Source: Bacteroidales bacterium
GTDB taxonomy: Bacteria > Bacteroidota > Bacteroidia > Bacteroidales > Marinilabiliaceae
Reading direction: 5' to 3'
DNA: 59,344 nt
NCBI GenBank assembly: GCA_022768325.1
Contig: JALEMI010000083.1
Coordinates: 1-59,344 of the forward strand
In this document: positions 26,099-34,579 of the stretch, in pieces
Position numbering within the stretch: the first letter of the stretch is position 1
How the letters are laid out: each line of letters opens with the position of its first letter
Made by a program: the position numbers and the translations under genes
The notes under the pieces: model-generated
Told to the model about the DNA's origin: nothing
Database searches by the model: none
Seen by the model: the letters and a program-made list of their open reading frames with translations, nothing else

Positions 26099-28477
26099 AT
26101 GATTTGGTATCGCAATTTCATACACACCTTCCGCCGCTTCATGATGGCGAGCGTGATAAATCTTGTCGGCTTGGCTGTAGCTTTCGCGGCGTTCTTCGTC
26201 ATCATGACGCAGGTGCAGTATGACTACGACTACGACAAGGGCTACGACGGCTACGAGAATCTCATCCGCATAGACTATGACGCGGGCCCCGATGAGGGCG
26301 GACGCAAATTGTGGATGTGCCTCCCCTTGGCGCGCATCGTCACCGAGAGTTCACCCCACGTCGTGGGCTCCACCCTCGTCCAAGGCTATGTCACCACGTC
26401 CCCGCTGTGGGTCGGCGAGGCTAACTATAAGGACACCCGCATCGTCCGCGGTTTCTACGATTTCTTCTCGCCCTTGCGCCCCGACATGGTCGTCGGGAAT
26501 GCGTCCGATGCCATTCTTGGCGGAAAGGCTCTCCTGCCGCTCAGCTTGGCCACTAAGTATTTCGGACGTGCCGACTGCGTCGGCGAGACCATCATCATCG
26601 GCGAGCGCGATTCAGGGCAAAGGGTCGAGGTCGGCGGTGTATACCGCGACTTCCCCAAGAACAGCACCTTCGGCAACGATATCTACCTCAGGTTCTCCGA
26701 CGAGATGCTAAAGGCCGAGGACAACTGGATGCAGTTCAACTATATGCTCTACCTCCGCCTCGACAACGCATCCGCCGCCGACGAAGTTGTTGCCGCCGCA
26801 AGCGCGACACTCAAGAAGGTGAAGGACGAGAAGGGCGAGCCGGTGCAGGAGAACGTCATCAACTACACCCGCATGGAGGATGTCCACTTCTCTACAATTG
26901 GCGGCACAAGTGGCGCAAACACCACTACGCTCTTGCTGCTCGTCGCAATTGCCATTGTCGTGGTCGTCGTCTCCGCCATCAATTTCATGAACTTCAGCCT
27001 CGCGGAGACGCCCATGCGAATCCGTAGCATCAATACGCAAAAGGTTCTTGGCGCGTCTGTGGCTTCGCTCCGCACCACCCTTATCTTGGAGAGTGTCGCC
27101 GTCTGCCTCGTGGCGTTCCTCTTGGCGGGCGGGCTTGTCCTGGTGGGCTGCCGCTTCGGACTTCAAGATGTTGTCCAGGCCGATGTCTCTTTCGCCGCCC
27201 ATCCCTACTTGGTCATTCTGACCCTCGTCGAGGCCGTCGTCTCTGGTGTCTTGGCTGGTCTCTATCCCGCTTTCTACGCCACCTCCATTCCGCCCGCCGT
27301 CGCGCTCAAAGGCGATTTCGGTCTCTCTCACGGTGGCCGTATGCTCCGCACGGCTCTGCTCGGCTTCCAGTTCGTTGTGGCTTTCGCGCTCGTGGTCTGC
27401 ATCGGCATCATGTATTCCCAGTTCCGCCATATCAATAACGCGCAATATGGTTTGGACAAAGACGCTATCGTCTTCGGAAACACCACTTTCAAGATCCATG
27501 GCCACTACGATGCCGTCCGTTCCGAGCTCATCGCCCTCTCCTGTGTCGAGAACGTCAGCTTCTCAAACTTCCGTATTGGTGTCGACTGGTACATGAACAT
27601 CGGCCGCGGCGACGACGAGCAGCACATGGCAATTTTCGACTGCCTAAAGTGCGATGCCTACTACCTTGAGACCTTGGGCATCAAGGTTGCCGAGGGCCGC
27701 AGCTTCAACGAGACCGACAACGGTGCCTATATCTTCAACAAGGCGGCCATGGACCGCTTCCCCTGGTTCACCGTCGGCAAGCCGCCCTTCCACGACAACT
27801 CCTGGTCCTCACAAAATGGCGAGGATGCCTACGATTGGCCTATCGTCGGCGTATGCGACAACATCCGCTACAAGAGCTTGCGCCACGCCAACAACTCGCC
27901 AATGGCCTTCTGCGTCTTCTCCAAGTCGTGCGATTGGGGCAACGGCGTCATCAACATCCGCGTCGCCAAGGGTTCCGACCTCGTCGAGGTCGTCAACTCC
28001 CTCCACTCCGTCCTCGATAAGTACAACGACAACGGTCAGGCCGAGCTTTGCTTCATGGACGACCACCTCAAACTCCTCTACGATTCCGAGCGTCGTTTCA
28101 GCTCGCAGGTCATGCTCTTCTCCGTCATCGCCATCATGCTGAGCCTCATGGGCGTTCTCGGACTCTCAATGTTCGAGGCTGAGTATCGCCGCAAGGAGAT
28201 TGCCGTCCGCAAGGTCCTCGGCTGCGAGACTACGGCTGTCGTCATGATGTTCGTCCGCCGCTACGCTGTCATCCTTGGCGTCTGCTTCGCCCTTGGAGCC
28301 CCGCTGGGCTACATCTTATGCCAGCACTGGCTGTCAGGCTTTGCCGAGCGTGTGGAGATTTCGCCGCTCATCTTCGTGGCCGCCCTCCTCGCTGTTGGCT
28401 GTGTTACGCTTTGCACAGTCGCTGCGCAAGTGTGGCGCACGGCAAGTGCCAACCCCGTAGTAGCTCTCAAAAGTTAA
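26099..28477 (+). CDS. ABC transporter permease with duplicated FtsX domain
   Basis: 792 aa. An N-terminal helix (about 14-38, NLVGLAVAFAAFFVIMTQV) is followed by a large periplasmic MacB-PCD-like domain (about 45-275). A first FtsX block of three helices covers about 278-435 (LLLLVAIAIVVVVVSAINFM). A further helix near 420 precedes a second periplasmic region, and the last three helices lie at about 675-780 (RKEIAVRKVLGCETTAVV). Both FtsX blocks carry the R-I/R-S-x-x-x-x-K-V-L-G signature. The doubled layout is common in Bacteroidetes antimicrobial-peptide or lipid export pumps. It completes the TolC-adaptor-ATPase-permease set; the cargo is unknown. Confidence 0.94.
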   Translation: MIWYRNFIHTFRRFMMASVINLVGLAVAFAAFFVIMTQVQYDYDYDKGYDGYENLIRIDYDAGPDEGGRKLWMCLPLARIVTESSPHVVGSTLVQGYVTTSPLWVGEANYKDTRIVRGFYDFFSPLRPDMVVGNASDAILGGKALLPLSLATKYFGRADCVGETIIIGERDSGQRVEVGGVYRDFPKNSTFGNDIYLRFSDEMLKAEDNWMQFNYMLYLRLDNASAADEVVAAASATLKKVKDEKGEPVQENVINYTRMEDVHFSTIGGTSGANTTTLLLLVAIAIVVVVVSAINFMNFSLAETPMRIRSINTQKVLGASVASLRTTLILESVAVCLVAFLLAGGLVLVGCRFGLQDVVQADVSFAAHPYLVILTLVEAVVSGVLAGLYPAFYATSIPPAVALKGDFGLSHGGRMLRTALLGFQFVVAFALVVCIGIMYSQFRHINNAQYGLDKDAIVFGNTTFKIHGHYDAVRSELIALSCVENVSFSNFRIGVDWYMNIGRGDDEQHMAIFDCLKCDAYYLETLGIKVAEGRSFNETDNGAYIFNKAAMDRFPWFTVGKPPFHDNSWSSQNGEDAYDWPIVGVCDNIRYKSLRHANNSPMAFCVFSKSCDWGNGVINIRVAKGSDLVEVVNSLHSVLDKYNDNGQAELCFMDDHLKLLYDSERRFSSQVMLFSVIAIMLSLMGVLGLSMFEAEYRRKEIAVRKVLGCETTAVVMMFVRRYAVILGVCFALGAPLGYILCQHWLSGFAERVEISPLIFVAALLAVGCVTLCTVAAQVWRTASANPVVALKS

Positions 28478-28554
28478 TATTCGGTTACAATCCATTTTTC
28501 TAAAATTCCGTCCGCTGCGCAATGGCCGCATGGGTTTCAAGACTTCCCTTGCGA

Positions 28555-28580
28555 AAAGCCTGCGCGGCGGGCTTTTTTCT
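28555..28580 (+). terminator. terminator of the efflux operon
   Basis: AAAGCCTG (28555-28562) pairs with CGGGCTTT (28568-28575), with a five-base loop and a continued T run. Confidence 0.85.
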
Positions 28581-28679
28581 TGTTCTCTGTGCTCAAAGTT
28601 TTAAAACTCTGCCCCATATACTTGCTAATCCCGGCAATTTTCTTTTCCTTAGCCGACGTCGCATAAAACCTCGAACCCC

Positions 28680-29579
28680 GTGAAGCAATCGAAGAACCAG
28701 ATAATCCGTTTCGACTGGGCGATGAAACGCCTTCTGCGCAACAAGGCCAGCTTCGTCGTGCTGGAGGGCCTCCTCACCACCCTGCTCGGCGAGAAGATAA
28801 CAATCCAGAAGCTCCTCGAGAGCGAGAGCAACCAGGAGGACGAGTACGACAAGTACAACCGCGTCGACATCCTCGCCGAGGACTCGAAGGGCGAGCTGAT
28901 CCTTATCGAGGTCCAAAACAACAGCGAGTACGCCTACTTCCAGCGGATGCTCTTCGGCGCGTCCAAGCTCGTGACGGAGTACGTCAACCGTGGCGAGGGC
29001 TACGCGAAAGTCCGTAAAATATACAGCGTCAACATCGTCTACTTCGCCCTCGGTCACGGCTCCGACTACGTCTACCACGGCAAGACCGAGTTCCGCGGCA
29101 TCCACACCAACGAGCTCCTCGAGCTCTCGCCCTTCCAGCGCCAGAGGTTCAACGTCGACACCGTCAGCCAGCTCTACCCCGAGTATTACATCTTGCGGGT
29201 GAACGGCTTCAACCATGTGGCGAAGAGCCCGCTCGAGGAGTGGATCTATTACCTGAACACAGGCGAGATCCCCTCCACGGCCACGGCCCCCGGCCTCGAG
29301 GAGGCCCGCGAGAGGCTCAAGCTGGACCGCATGAGCAAGGAGGAGCTCGCCGCCTACTACCGCCACCTCGACAACGTCGTCATCCTTCGCAGCAACATCT
29401 ACACCGAGCGCGAGGAGGGACGCTTTGAGGGAAAAGAGGAGGGTCTGAAAGAAGGTTTGGCGAAAGGTCGGGAAGAAGGTCGTCTTGAAAGCGCCCGCAA
29501 CCTGAAGAAAATGGGTGTCGACGTCCAAATCATCGCCCAGGCCACGGGTTTGTCACCCGAAGAGATAGAGAGTCTATAA
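28680..29579 (+). CDS. Rpn-family PD-(D/E)XK nuclease/putative transposase
   Basis: 299 aa from a GTG at 28680 (an alternative ATG lies at 28722). The opening IIRFDWAMKRLLRNKASFVV and the nuclease core RVDILAEDSKGELILIEVQN (about 61-80; Asp63, Glu77, Gln79) are typical of this family. LFGASKLVTEYVNRGEGY and VYFALGHG are conserved later blocks. The C-terminus has the family's repeating E-G-(K/R) tail (EGKEEGLKEGLAKGREEGR, about 247-265) and a short end, VQIIAQATGLSPEEIE. The sequence is unusually rich in GAG/CTC codons compared with neighbours. It is distinct from the partial copy at the left edge. Likely an independent selfish or recombination-promoting gene. Confidence 0.9.
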   Translation: MKQSKNQIIRFDWAMKRLLRNKASFVVLEGLLTTLLGEKITIQKLLESESNQEDEYDKYNRVDILAEDSKGELILIEVQNNSEYAYFQRMLFGASKLVTEYVNRGEGYAKVRKIYSVNIVYFALGHGSDYVYHGKTEFRGIHTNELLELSPFQRQRFNVDTVSQLYPEYYILRVNGFNHVAKSPLEEWIYYLNTGEIPSTATAPGLEEARERLKLDRMSKEELAAYYRHLDNVVILRSNIYTEREEGRFEGKEEGLKEGLAKGREEGRLESARNLKKMGVDVQIIAQATGLSPEEIESL

Positions 29580-29597
29580 TTCATTTACGTATGCACG

Positions 29598-29637
29598 CGA
29601 CACGCCGTCTTCGCTTTGCGAGGCGGTGTTCCCTTTT
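29598..29637 (+). terminator. probable terminator after the Rpn gene
   Basis: Imperfect hairpin centred on TTCGC-TTT-GCGAG with outer CCG/CGG pairs, followed by CCCTTTTT. Confidence 0.45.
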
Positions 29638-29697
29638 TCCCCCGTATGTCCGAGCCGGCCGTCTATTTCTGAAGAAAGTTTTCGAACACTATTTTCT

Positions 29698-29705
29698 TAC
29701 TTTTG
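29698..29705 (+). promoter_or_regulatory. -7 box of nspC
   Basis: TACTTTTG is a perfect TAnnTTTG box 6 bases before ATG 29712, implying a very short or absent leader. No good -33 box was found at the usual spacing. Confidence 0.45.
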
Positions 29706-29711
29706 CGCATC

Positions 29712-30878
29712 ATGAAAAACGATAATTCCGCGACGCTCGACTTGTCGCAAGTCCCGTCGCCATGCTATGTCCTCGAAGCCGACAGGCTCAGGTCCAATAT
29801 GCGCCTCATCCGCGACGTCCAAGACCGCGCGGGCATCAAGATCATTCTTGCGTTCAAGGCTTTCGCCCTCTGGGACGCGTTCCCCATTGTCCGCGAGATG
29901 TTCGACAGTGCCACGGCAAGCTCTCTCGCCGAGGCGCGTCTCGCCGCCGAAGAGCTTGGCAGCAAGGCCTACACCTACGCGCCCGTCTATTCTCAAAACG
30001 AGATTGACGAGATTCTGGCCAACAGCCGCCACATCACTTTCAATTCGCTCACCCAGCTTGAGCGTTTCACGCCCGCCGTAACCCGTGCCGCCCATCATGT
30101 CAGCGTCGGCCTCCGCGTCAATCCCGAGCTGGCGCAAGTCGATACCGACCTCTACAACCCTTGCGTCCCGGGTTCGCGCCTGGGCATTCTCTCTTCGGCT
30201 CTTCCGCAGAGCCTCCCCGATATTGTCGAGGGCCTCCACTGCCACGCCCTTTGCGAGAGCAGTGCCGAGCAGACTGCCAATCTCGTCCGCACTTTCGAGG
30301 AGCGTTTCGCCCCATGGCTCCCGCAAATCAAGTGGGTCAATTTCGGCGGCGGTCATCTCATGACCCGCAAGGGCTACGATGTCGAGCTGCTCGTCGAGAC
30401 TTTGCGCGGCTTCCGCTTGCGCCATCCCCACTTGCAGGTGATTCTTGAGCCAGGCTCCGCCTTCGCTTGGCAGACGGGTTTCCTCCTCTCTACGGTCGAG
30501 GATATTGTGGAGAATGCGGGTGTCAAGACCGCCATTCTCAATGTCTCTTTCGCCTGCCACATGCCCGATTGCCTTGAGATGCCCTATAAGCCCGCCATCC
30601 GCGGTGCCCATTTCGACCCCGTCGACGGCCTCCCCACCTACCGCATGGGCGGCAATTCTTGCCTCTCGGGCGACTATGTCGGCGATTGGTCTTTCGACAA
30701 GCCCCTCTCGGTGGGCGATGCCATCATCTTCGAGGACATGATTCACTACACTACCGTCAAGACCACAATGTTCAACGGCGTTTCCCACCCCTCCATAGCC
30801 ATTTTCGACCCCAAGAACGGCGGCCTGCGCGTGGTTCGACAATTCTCCTACGCAGACTATCGTAGCCGAATGGGGTAG
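29712..30878 (+). CDS. nspC: carboxynorspermidine decarboxylase
   Basis: 388 aa, a fold-III PLP decarboxylase. It makes spermidine (or norspermidine) by decarboxylating carboxy(nor)spermidine, the last step of the alternative polyamine pathway. The N-terminus SPCYVLEADRLRSNMRLI and the PLP lysine in ILAFKAFALWDAFP (about Lys44) are characteristic, as are NFGGGHLMTRKGYDVELL, EPGSAFAWQTGFL, the active-site SFACHMPDCLEMPYKP and SCLSGDYVGDW. The ATG at 29712 is chosen over an upstream TTG because it directly follows the -7 box. The partner dehydrogenase is not in the window. Confidence 0.96.
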   Translation: MKNDNSATLDLSQVPSPCYVLEADRLRSNMRLIRDVQDRAGIKIILAFKAFALWDAFPIVREMFDSATASSLAEARLAAEELGSKAYTYAPVYSQNEIDEILANSRHITFNSLTQLERFTPAVTRAAHHVSVGLRVNPELAQVDTDLYNPCVPGSRLGILSSALPQSLPDIVEGLHCHALCESSAEQTANLVRTFEERFAPWLPQIKWVNFGGGHLMTRKGYDVELLVETLRGFRLRHPHLQVILEPGSAFAWQTGFLLSTVEDIVENAGVKTAILNVSFACHMPDCLEMPYKPAIRGAHFDPVDGLPTYRMGGNSCLSGDYVGDWSFDKPLSVGDAIIFEDMIHYTTVKTTMFNGVSHPSIAIFDPKNGGLRVVRQFSYADYRSRMG

Positions 30879-30923
30879 GGCGTCCCATTTTGCAAACTCC
30901 ACTTTGCATTTTGAAGCCCTTTT

Positions 30924-31017
30924 TTTGCAACGCAAATGCTAATTCTTTATCTTCGCGAGCGTTGCAACAATGGTCGGCAACACTACGTAGAACATTACCG
31001 CGGCGTTCGGACGCCGC
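30924..31017 (+). promoter_or_regulatory. promoter and structured leader of pta-ackA
   Basis: TTTG at 30924-30927 and TATCTTCG at 30948-30955 (20-base spacer, one mismatch) predict a leader of about 145 bases. It contains GTTGC/GCAAC (30961-30981) and a perfect GCGGCGT-TCGG-ACGCCGC hairpin at 31000-31017. No known riboswitch class was recognised. Confidence 0.5.
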
Positions 31018-31107
31018 CACAGTGAGCGACACCCACCCCTACGATGCGCAAGGAGCGAAGCCGCCAGTCATTCCGACAAAACAAAACATACACACATACT
31101 TTCAAAA

Positions 31108-32109
31108 ATGGGTTTCGTTGAAAATCTGAAACAGAAAGCGGCACAGAACAAGAAGCGTATCGTGCTGCCCGAAGGTTATGAAGAGCGCACCCTCCGCGCG
31201 GCTGACCAAGTTTTGGCCGAGGGCTTCGCAGACATCATCCTCATCGACGACGAGGAGAACATCCGAAAGAATGTCGAGAAGTGGGGCCTCAAGAATATCG
31301 ATAAGGCCACAATCGTCGACCCTAAGAAAAACCCTAAAAAGGCCGAATACGCCAACCTCCTCTTCGAGCTCCGCAAGAATAAGGGCATGACAATTGAGAA
31401 GGCCACCCAACTCGCAGAGCAAAACCTCTATCTCGGCTGCCTCATGATTAAGGCGGGCGACGCCGACGGCGAGGTCAGCGGTGCCGACAGTGCTACGGGC
31501 GACGTCCTCCGTCCTGCGTTCCAAATCATCAAGACGAAGCTCGGCAACAGCGTCGTAAGCGGCGCTTTCCTCATGTTCCTCCAAAACAAGGAGTATGGCG
31601 AGAATGGCGTGATGGTCTTTGCCGATTGCGCTGTCAACCCTGTCGTCACAGCCCCGCAGCTCGCCGAGATTGCCGTAGCCACGGGCAAGACGGCGCGCGT
31701 CCTCGGCGGTTTCGAGCCGCGAATCGCCATGTTGAGCTTCTCCTCAAAGGGCAGCGCAAAGAACGAGGTCGTCGACAAGGTCGTCGAGGCCACCAGGATT
31801 GCCAAAGAACTCGCTCCCGATATGCAGATTGACGGTGAGCTCCAAGCCGATGCCGCCATCGTCGAGGCTGTGGCAGCCAAGAAGGCCCCAGGCAGCAACA
31901 TCGCCGGCAAGGCCAATGTCCTCATCTTCCCCTCGCTCGAAGTCGGAAACATCGCCTACAAGCTCGTGCAGCGTCTTGGCGGCGCCGAGGCCATCGGCCC
32001 CGTGCTTCAGGGCATCGCCCGCCCAGTCAACGACCTCTCGCGCGGATGCTCTGTCTCCGACATCGTCAAGATGATCGCCATCACCGCCGACCAGGCGCAA
32101 GAGAACTAA
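31108..32109 (+). CDS. pta: phosphate acetyltransferase
   Basis: 333 aa, the short (single-domain) form lacking the N-terminal DRTGG region of the E. coli enzyme. It interconverts acetyl-CoA and acetyl phosphate. Recognisable blocks are KKRIVLPEGYEERTLRAAD at the N-terminus, GAADSATGD-type GEVSGADSATGDVLRPAFQ (about 128-146) and VMVFADCAVNPVVTAPQLAE. FEPRIAMLSFSSKGSA, DGELQADAAIVEAVAAKKAP and NVLIFPSLEVGNIAYKLVQR follow. It stands 98 bases before ackA, forming the acetate-producing ATP-yielding module of fermentation. Confidence 0.97.
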   Translation: MGFVENLKQKAAQNKKRIVLPEGYEERTLRAADQVLAEGFADIILIDDEENIRKNVEKWGLKNIDKATIVDPKKNPKKAEYANLLFELRKNKGMTIEKATQLAEQNLYLGCLMIKAGDADGEVSGADSATGDVLRPAFQIIKTKLGNSVVSGAFLMFLQNKEYGENGVMVFADCAVNPVVTAPQLAEIAVATGKTARVLGGFEPRIAMLSFSSKGSAKNEVVDKVVEATRIAKELAPDMQIDGELQADAAIVEAVAAKKAPGSNIAGKANVLIFPSLEVGNIAYKLVQRLGGAEAIGPVLQGIARPVNDLSRGCSVSDIVKMIAITADQAQEN

Positions 32110-32132
32110 AGCGTTTATAAGAATTTCAGCTT

Positions 32133-32176
32133 AAGGCCGGCGCGACGTCAGGCAACAGAGTCGCGCACGGCCTTTT
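32133..32176 (+). terminator. hairpin between pta and ackA
   Basis: AAGGCC/GGCCTT (32133-32138, 32169-32174) and GCGCGAC/GTCGCGC (32140-32146, 32160-32166) stack into a long stem with a short T run. It could reduce readthrough into ackA or stabilise the pta mRNA end. Confidence 0.6.
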
Positions 32177-32207
32177 GCCATATTAACAGGTCACTTTAAA
32201 TATATCC

Positions 32208-33413
32208 ATGCGTATGAAAAACATACTCGTCCTGAACTGCGGCAGTTCGTCCATCAAATACAAGCTCTTCGAGATGCCCGCCAAGAAGGTCTTGGCCAGT
32301 GGCGGTATCGAGAAAATCGGTATGCCGGGCTCTTTCATCAAGTTCTCAACCCCAAGCGGCGAGAAGCAGATCGAGGAGATTCTCATCCCCGAGCACACCA
32401 AGGGTGTCGAGGTCGTCTTCGGCAAACTGACCGACCCCACGGTCGGCGTCCTCAAGAGCCTCGACGAGCTCGATGCCGTAGGTCACCGTATGCTCCACGG
32501 CGGCTCCAAAATCACCAAGAGCTCCATCCTCACCAAGGAGGTCCTCGACATCTTCGAGGCTTGCTCTGACATGGGCCCCCTCCACAACCCCGCCAACCTC
32601 AAGGGCGTCAACGCCGTCAAGGCCCTCCTGCCCAACATCCCACAGGTAGGCGTCTTCGACACGGCTTTCCACCAGACCATGCCCGCCAAGGCCTATATGT
32701 ACGCCCTTCCCTACGAGTATTACGAGAAGTATGGCGTACGCCGCTACGGCTTCCACGGCACGAGCCACAAGTACGTCTCTCGCCGCGTCTGCGAGTTCCT
32801 CGGTGTTGACCCCGTCGGCAAGAAGATTATCACCTGCCACATCGGCAACGGCGGCTCCATCTCTGCCATCGTCGACGGTAAGTGTGTCGACACGAGCATG
32901 GGTCTTACCCCTCTCGAAGGCCTCATGATGGGCACCCGCTGCGGCGACATCGATCCCGCAATCATCCCATTCCTCGTCAACCATACCGGCCTCGATGTCA
33001 ACGAGTTGGATACGGTCATGAACAAGAAGTCAGGCCTCCTCGGCATCTCTGGCACAACCTCCGATATGCGTGAGATTCAGGCCGCTCGCGACAATGGCGA
33101 CGAGAGGGCAGCACTGGCGCAAGATATGTACTACTACCGCGTCCGCAAATACATCGGCTCCTACGCTGCCGCCATGGGTGGTGTAGACATCCTCCTCTTC
33201 ACGGGCGGTGTCGGCGAGAATAAGTGGAACTGCCGCGAGACGGCCTGCGAAGGCCTGGAGTTCATGGGCGTTGAGCTCGACAAGGAGAAGAACAAGGATG
33301 TCTTCGGAACGGAGGCCATCATCTCCAAGCCGGGCAGCAAGGTCACCGTCTGCGTCATCCCGACCGACGAGGAGCTCATGATTGCCATGGATACCGATGA
33401 GCTTACGAAGTAA
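32208..33413 (+). CDS. ackA: acetate kinase
   Basis: 401 aa, an ASKHA-fold kinase that converts acetyl phosphate and ADP to acetate and ATP. The N-terminal signature ILVLNCGSSSIKYKLFEM is intact (an alternative ATG at 32214 would drop two residues). Catalytic and binding motifs are present: VGHRMLHGG (Arg and His), FDTAFHQTMP with the catalytic Asp, RRYGFHGTSHKYV and TCHIGNGGSISAI. TSMGLTPLEGLMMGTRCGDID and LFTGGVGEN complete them. Length is standard. A strong hairpin terminator follows. Confidence 0.98.
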   Translation: MRMKNILVLNCGSSSIKYKLFEMPAKKVLASGGIEKIGMPGSFIKFSTPSGEKQIEEILIPEHTKGVEVVFGKLTDPTVGVLKSLDELDAVGHRMLHGGSKITKSSILTKEVLDIFEACSDMGPLHNPANLKGVNAVKALLPNIPQVGVFDTAFHQTMPAKAYMYALPYEYYEKYGVRRYGFHGTSHKYVSRRVCEFLGVDPVGKKIITCHIGNGGSISAIVDGKCVDTSMGLTPLEGLMMGTRCGDIDPAIIPFLVNHTGLDVNELDTVMNKKSGLLGISGTTSDMREIQAARDNGDERAALAQDMYYYRVRKYIGSYAAAMGGVDILLFTGGVGENKWNCRETACEGLEFMGVELDKEKNKDVFGTEAIISKPGSKVTVCVIPTDEELMIAMDTDELTK

Positions 33414-33444
33414 CAATCGTAAAGCCCTAATAACTAAGCATATT

Positions 33445-33495
33445 GCCCCGCCCCACACGAAGGACCTCATGTCCCCCCGATGTGGCGGGGCTTTC
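33445..33495 (+). terminator. terminator after ackA
   Basis: GCCCCGCC-C-CACA at 33445 onward pairs with TGTGGCGGGGC (33481-33491) with one bulged C, followed by TTTCTCGTT. Confidence 0.7.
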
Positions 33496-33499
33496 TCGT

Positions 33500-33507
33500 T
33501 ATCTTTG
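33500..33507 (+). promoter_or_regulatory. -7 box of the cystatin-FKBP operon
   Basis: TATCTTTG, a perfect TAnnTTTG, lies 8 bases before ATG 33516. Confidence 0.5.
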
Positions 33508-33515
33508 ATGAATCA

Positions 33516-33824
33516 ATGAGAGGCATGAAGCATCTGATGGCCATGGCCGCCGCACTCTCCCTCGTGTCTTGCTCGTCGAGTGTCCCCATGTGTGGAGGCT
33601 ATTCTGAGCCGAGGCGACTGTCCGACCAAGACCGCCAATTCTTCGAGAGCAATTATCGGGGCGAGATTGCCCTGAAGCCGCGCCGCGTGGCCACGCAGGT
33701 CGTCGCGGGGCTGAACTACGCCTTCACCTGCAAGGCCGAGAATGGCGATAAGTATCAGGTCGTAATCTACGAGCCGCTGCCCGGACAAGGCAACCCCGAG
33801 GTCTCGTCTGTCACAAAACTCTAA
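33516..33824 (+). CDS. stefin/cystatin-like lipoprotein
   Basis: 102 aa. The N-terminus MKHLMAMAAALSLVSC is a lipoprotein signal with the lipobox LVSC (Cys19). The mature part resembles type 1 cystatins (stefins) along its length: MCGGYSEPRR at the start, an alpha-helix segment SDQDRQFFESNY, then ATQVVAGLNYAFTC with the inhibitory QVVAG loop (Gln61-Gly65). YQVVIYEPLPGQGNP follows, matching the stefin second hairpin (SLPGQN). Cystatins inhibit papain-family cysteine proteases by inserting the QVVAG loop and the second hairpin in the active site. A lipid-anchored version would protect the cell surface or periplasm. The homology call is from motif order, not a search. It is 5 bases before the FKBP gene. 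Confidence 0.75.
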   Translation: MRGMKHLMAMAAALSLVSCSSSVPMCGGYSEPRRLSDQDRQFFESNYRGEIALKPRRVATQVVAGLNYAFTCKAENGDKYQVVIYEPLPGQGNPEVSSVTKL

Positions 33825-33829
33825 ACCAC

Positions 33830-34228
33830 ATGGATAAGAAAGCATACGCCATTGCCAACAAGAAATGGCTCGAACAGAAAGCGCAAGAAGAGGGCGTGAT
33901 GCCCCTCGAAGGCGGTGTCTATTACAAGGTCTTGAAAGAGGGAGTCGCCGATGGCGTACACCCTGCCCTTAGTGACGTAATCTCGGCCCATTACACGGGT
34001 CGCCTCATCGACGGGCGGGAGTTCGACAGCAGCCGCGGTGGCGCTCCGCTCGCAATCAGGCCGCGCGACCTTATCAAGGGATGGATTGTGGCACTTGAGA
34101 AGATGTGCGTCGGCGACGTGTGGGAGGTCTACATCCCAGCCGGAATGGGCTACGGCAAGTTCTCCCAGCCCGGAATTCCTGGCGGCTCTACCCTCGTCTT
34201 CGAGATCGAGCTTCTCCGCATAGACTAA
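33830..34228 (+). CDS. FKBP-type peptidyl-prolyl cis-trans isomerase
   Basis: 132 aa without a signal peptide, so probably cytoplasmic. The FKBP fold is evident: GGVYYKVLKEGVADGVHPAL, VISAHYTGRLIDGREFDSSR, GWIVALEKMCVGDVWEVYIP and GMGYGKFSQPGIPGGSTLVF, EIELL. These are the active-site blocks (YTG, FDSS, GW-AL, GYG, P-x-x-LVF). It is intermediate between the minimal 108-aa FKBPs and the larger FklB types, with a 25-residue helical N-terminus. Cotranscription with the cystatin-like lipoprotein is likely from the 5-base gap. Confidence 0.95.
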   Translation: MDKKAYAIANKKWLEQKAQEEGVMPLEGGVYYKVLKEGVADGVHPALSDVISAHYTGRLIDGREFDSSRGGAPLAIRPRDLIKGWIVALEKMCVGDVWEVYIPAGMGYGKFSQPGIPGGSTLVFEIELLRID

Positions 34229-34233
34229 CCGGC

Positions 34234-34527
34234 ATGACGAGAATAGAGCGCGAGAAGGCGACGGTGGAGGTCATGGTGCGGCTCTATTGCCGCCGCCGGC
34301 TCGGCGTAGATGAGTTGCCGCAAGAGTACGCAGAGCTGCTCGCCTACGCCCGTAAGCGGTTGGATTGCTGCAAATTCGGCGAGGCTAAGCCCACGTGCCG
34401 CAAGTGCCCCGTCCACTGCTACGCCCCGGCGCGGCGCGAACTGATGCGGACCGTCATGCGATGGTGCGGCCCGAGGATGATTCTCTACCACCCCGTAATG
34501 GCCATCAGGCATATTATCGGCCGCTGA
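34234..34527 (+). CDS. nitrous oxide-stimulated promoter family protein
   Basis: 97 aa, small and Cys/Arg-rich. RIEREKATVEVMVRLYCRR at the N-terminus, then CCKFGEAKPTCRKCPVHCYA (about residues 49-68) with six Cys, and RMILYHPVMAIRHII at the C-terminus match the family named from a nitrous-oxide-stimulated promoter (PF11756). The CxxCxxxC arrangement could bind zinc or an iron-sulfur cluster. Biochemical function is unknown. It begins 5 bases after FKBP. Its last 15 codons recur in diverged form at 37353, after the OmpA gene. Confidence 0.85.
   Translation: MTRIEREKATVEVMVRLYCRRRLGVDELPQEYAELLAYARKRLDCCKFGEAKPTCRKCPVHCYAPARRELMRTVMRWCGPRMILYHPVMAIRHIIGR
34480..34527 (+). repeat. gene 3'-end repeat, copy 1 (intact gene)
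   Basis: The last 15 codons and stop of the preceding gene, encoding ILYHPVMAIRHIIGR. It shares the first 14 bases (ATTCTCTACCACCC) and most amino acids with copy 2 at 37353-37400. Confidence 0.85.
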
Positions 34528-34579
34528 GATGCTAAAAATGGATGCGGCTAACTGACAACTTTTAAATATTTCACTAATC

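Noticed and set aside
22774-28477. Type I secretion of a specific toxin or bacteriocin by the efflux operon
   Set aside because: The ATPase is LolD/MacB type without a peptidase or HlyB-like domain, and no small leader-peptide gene was found nearby.
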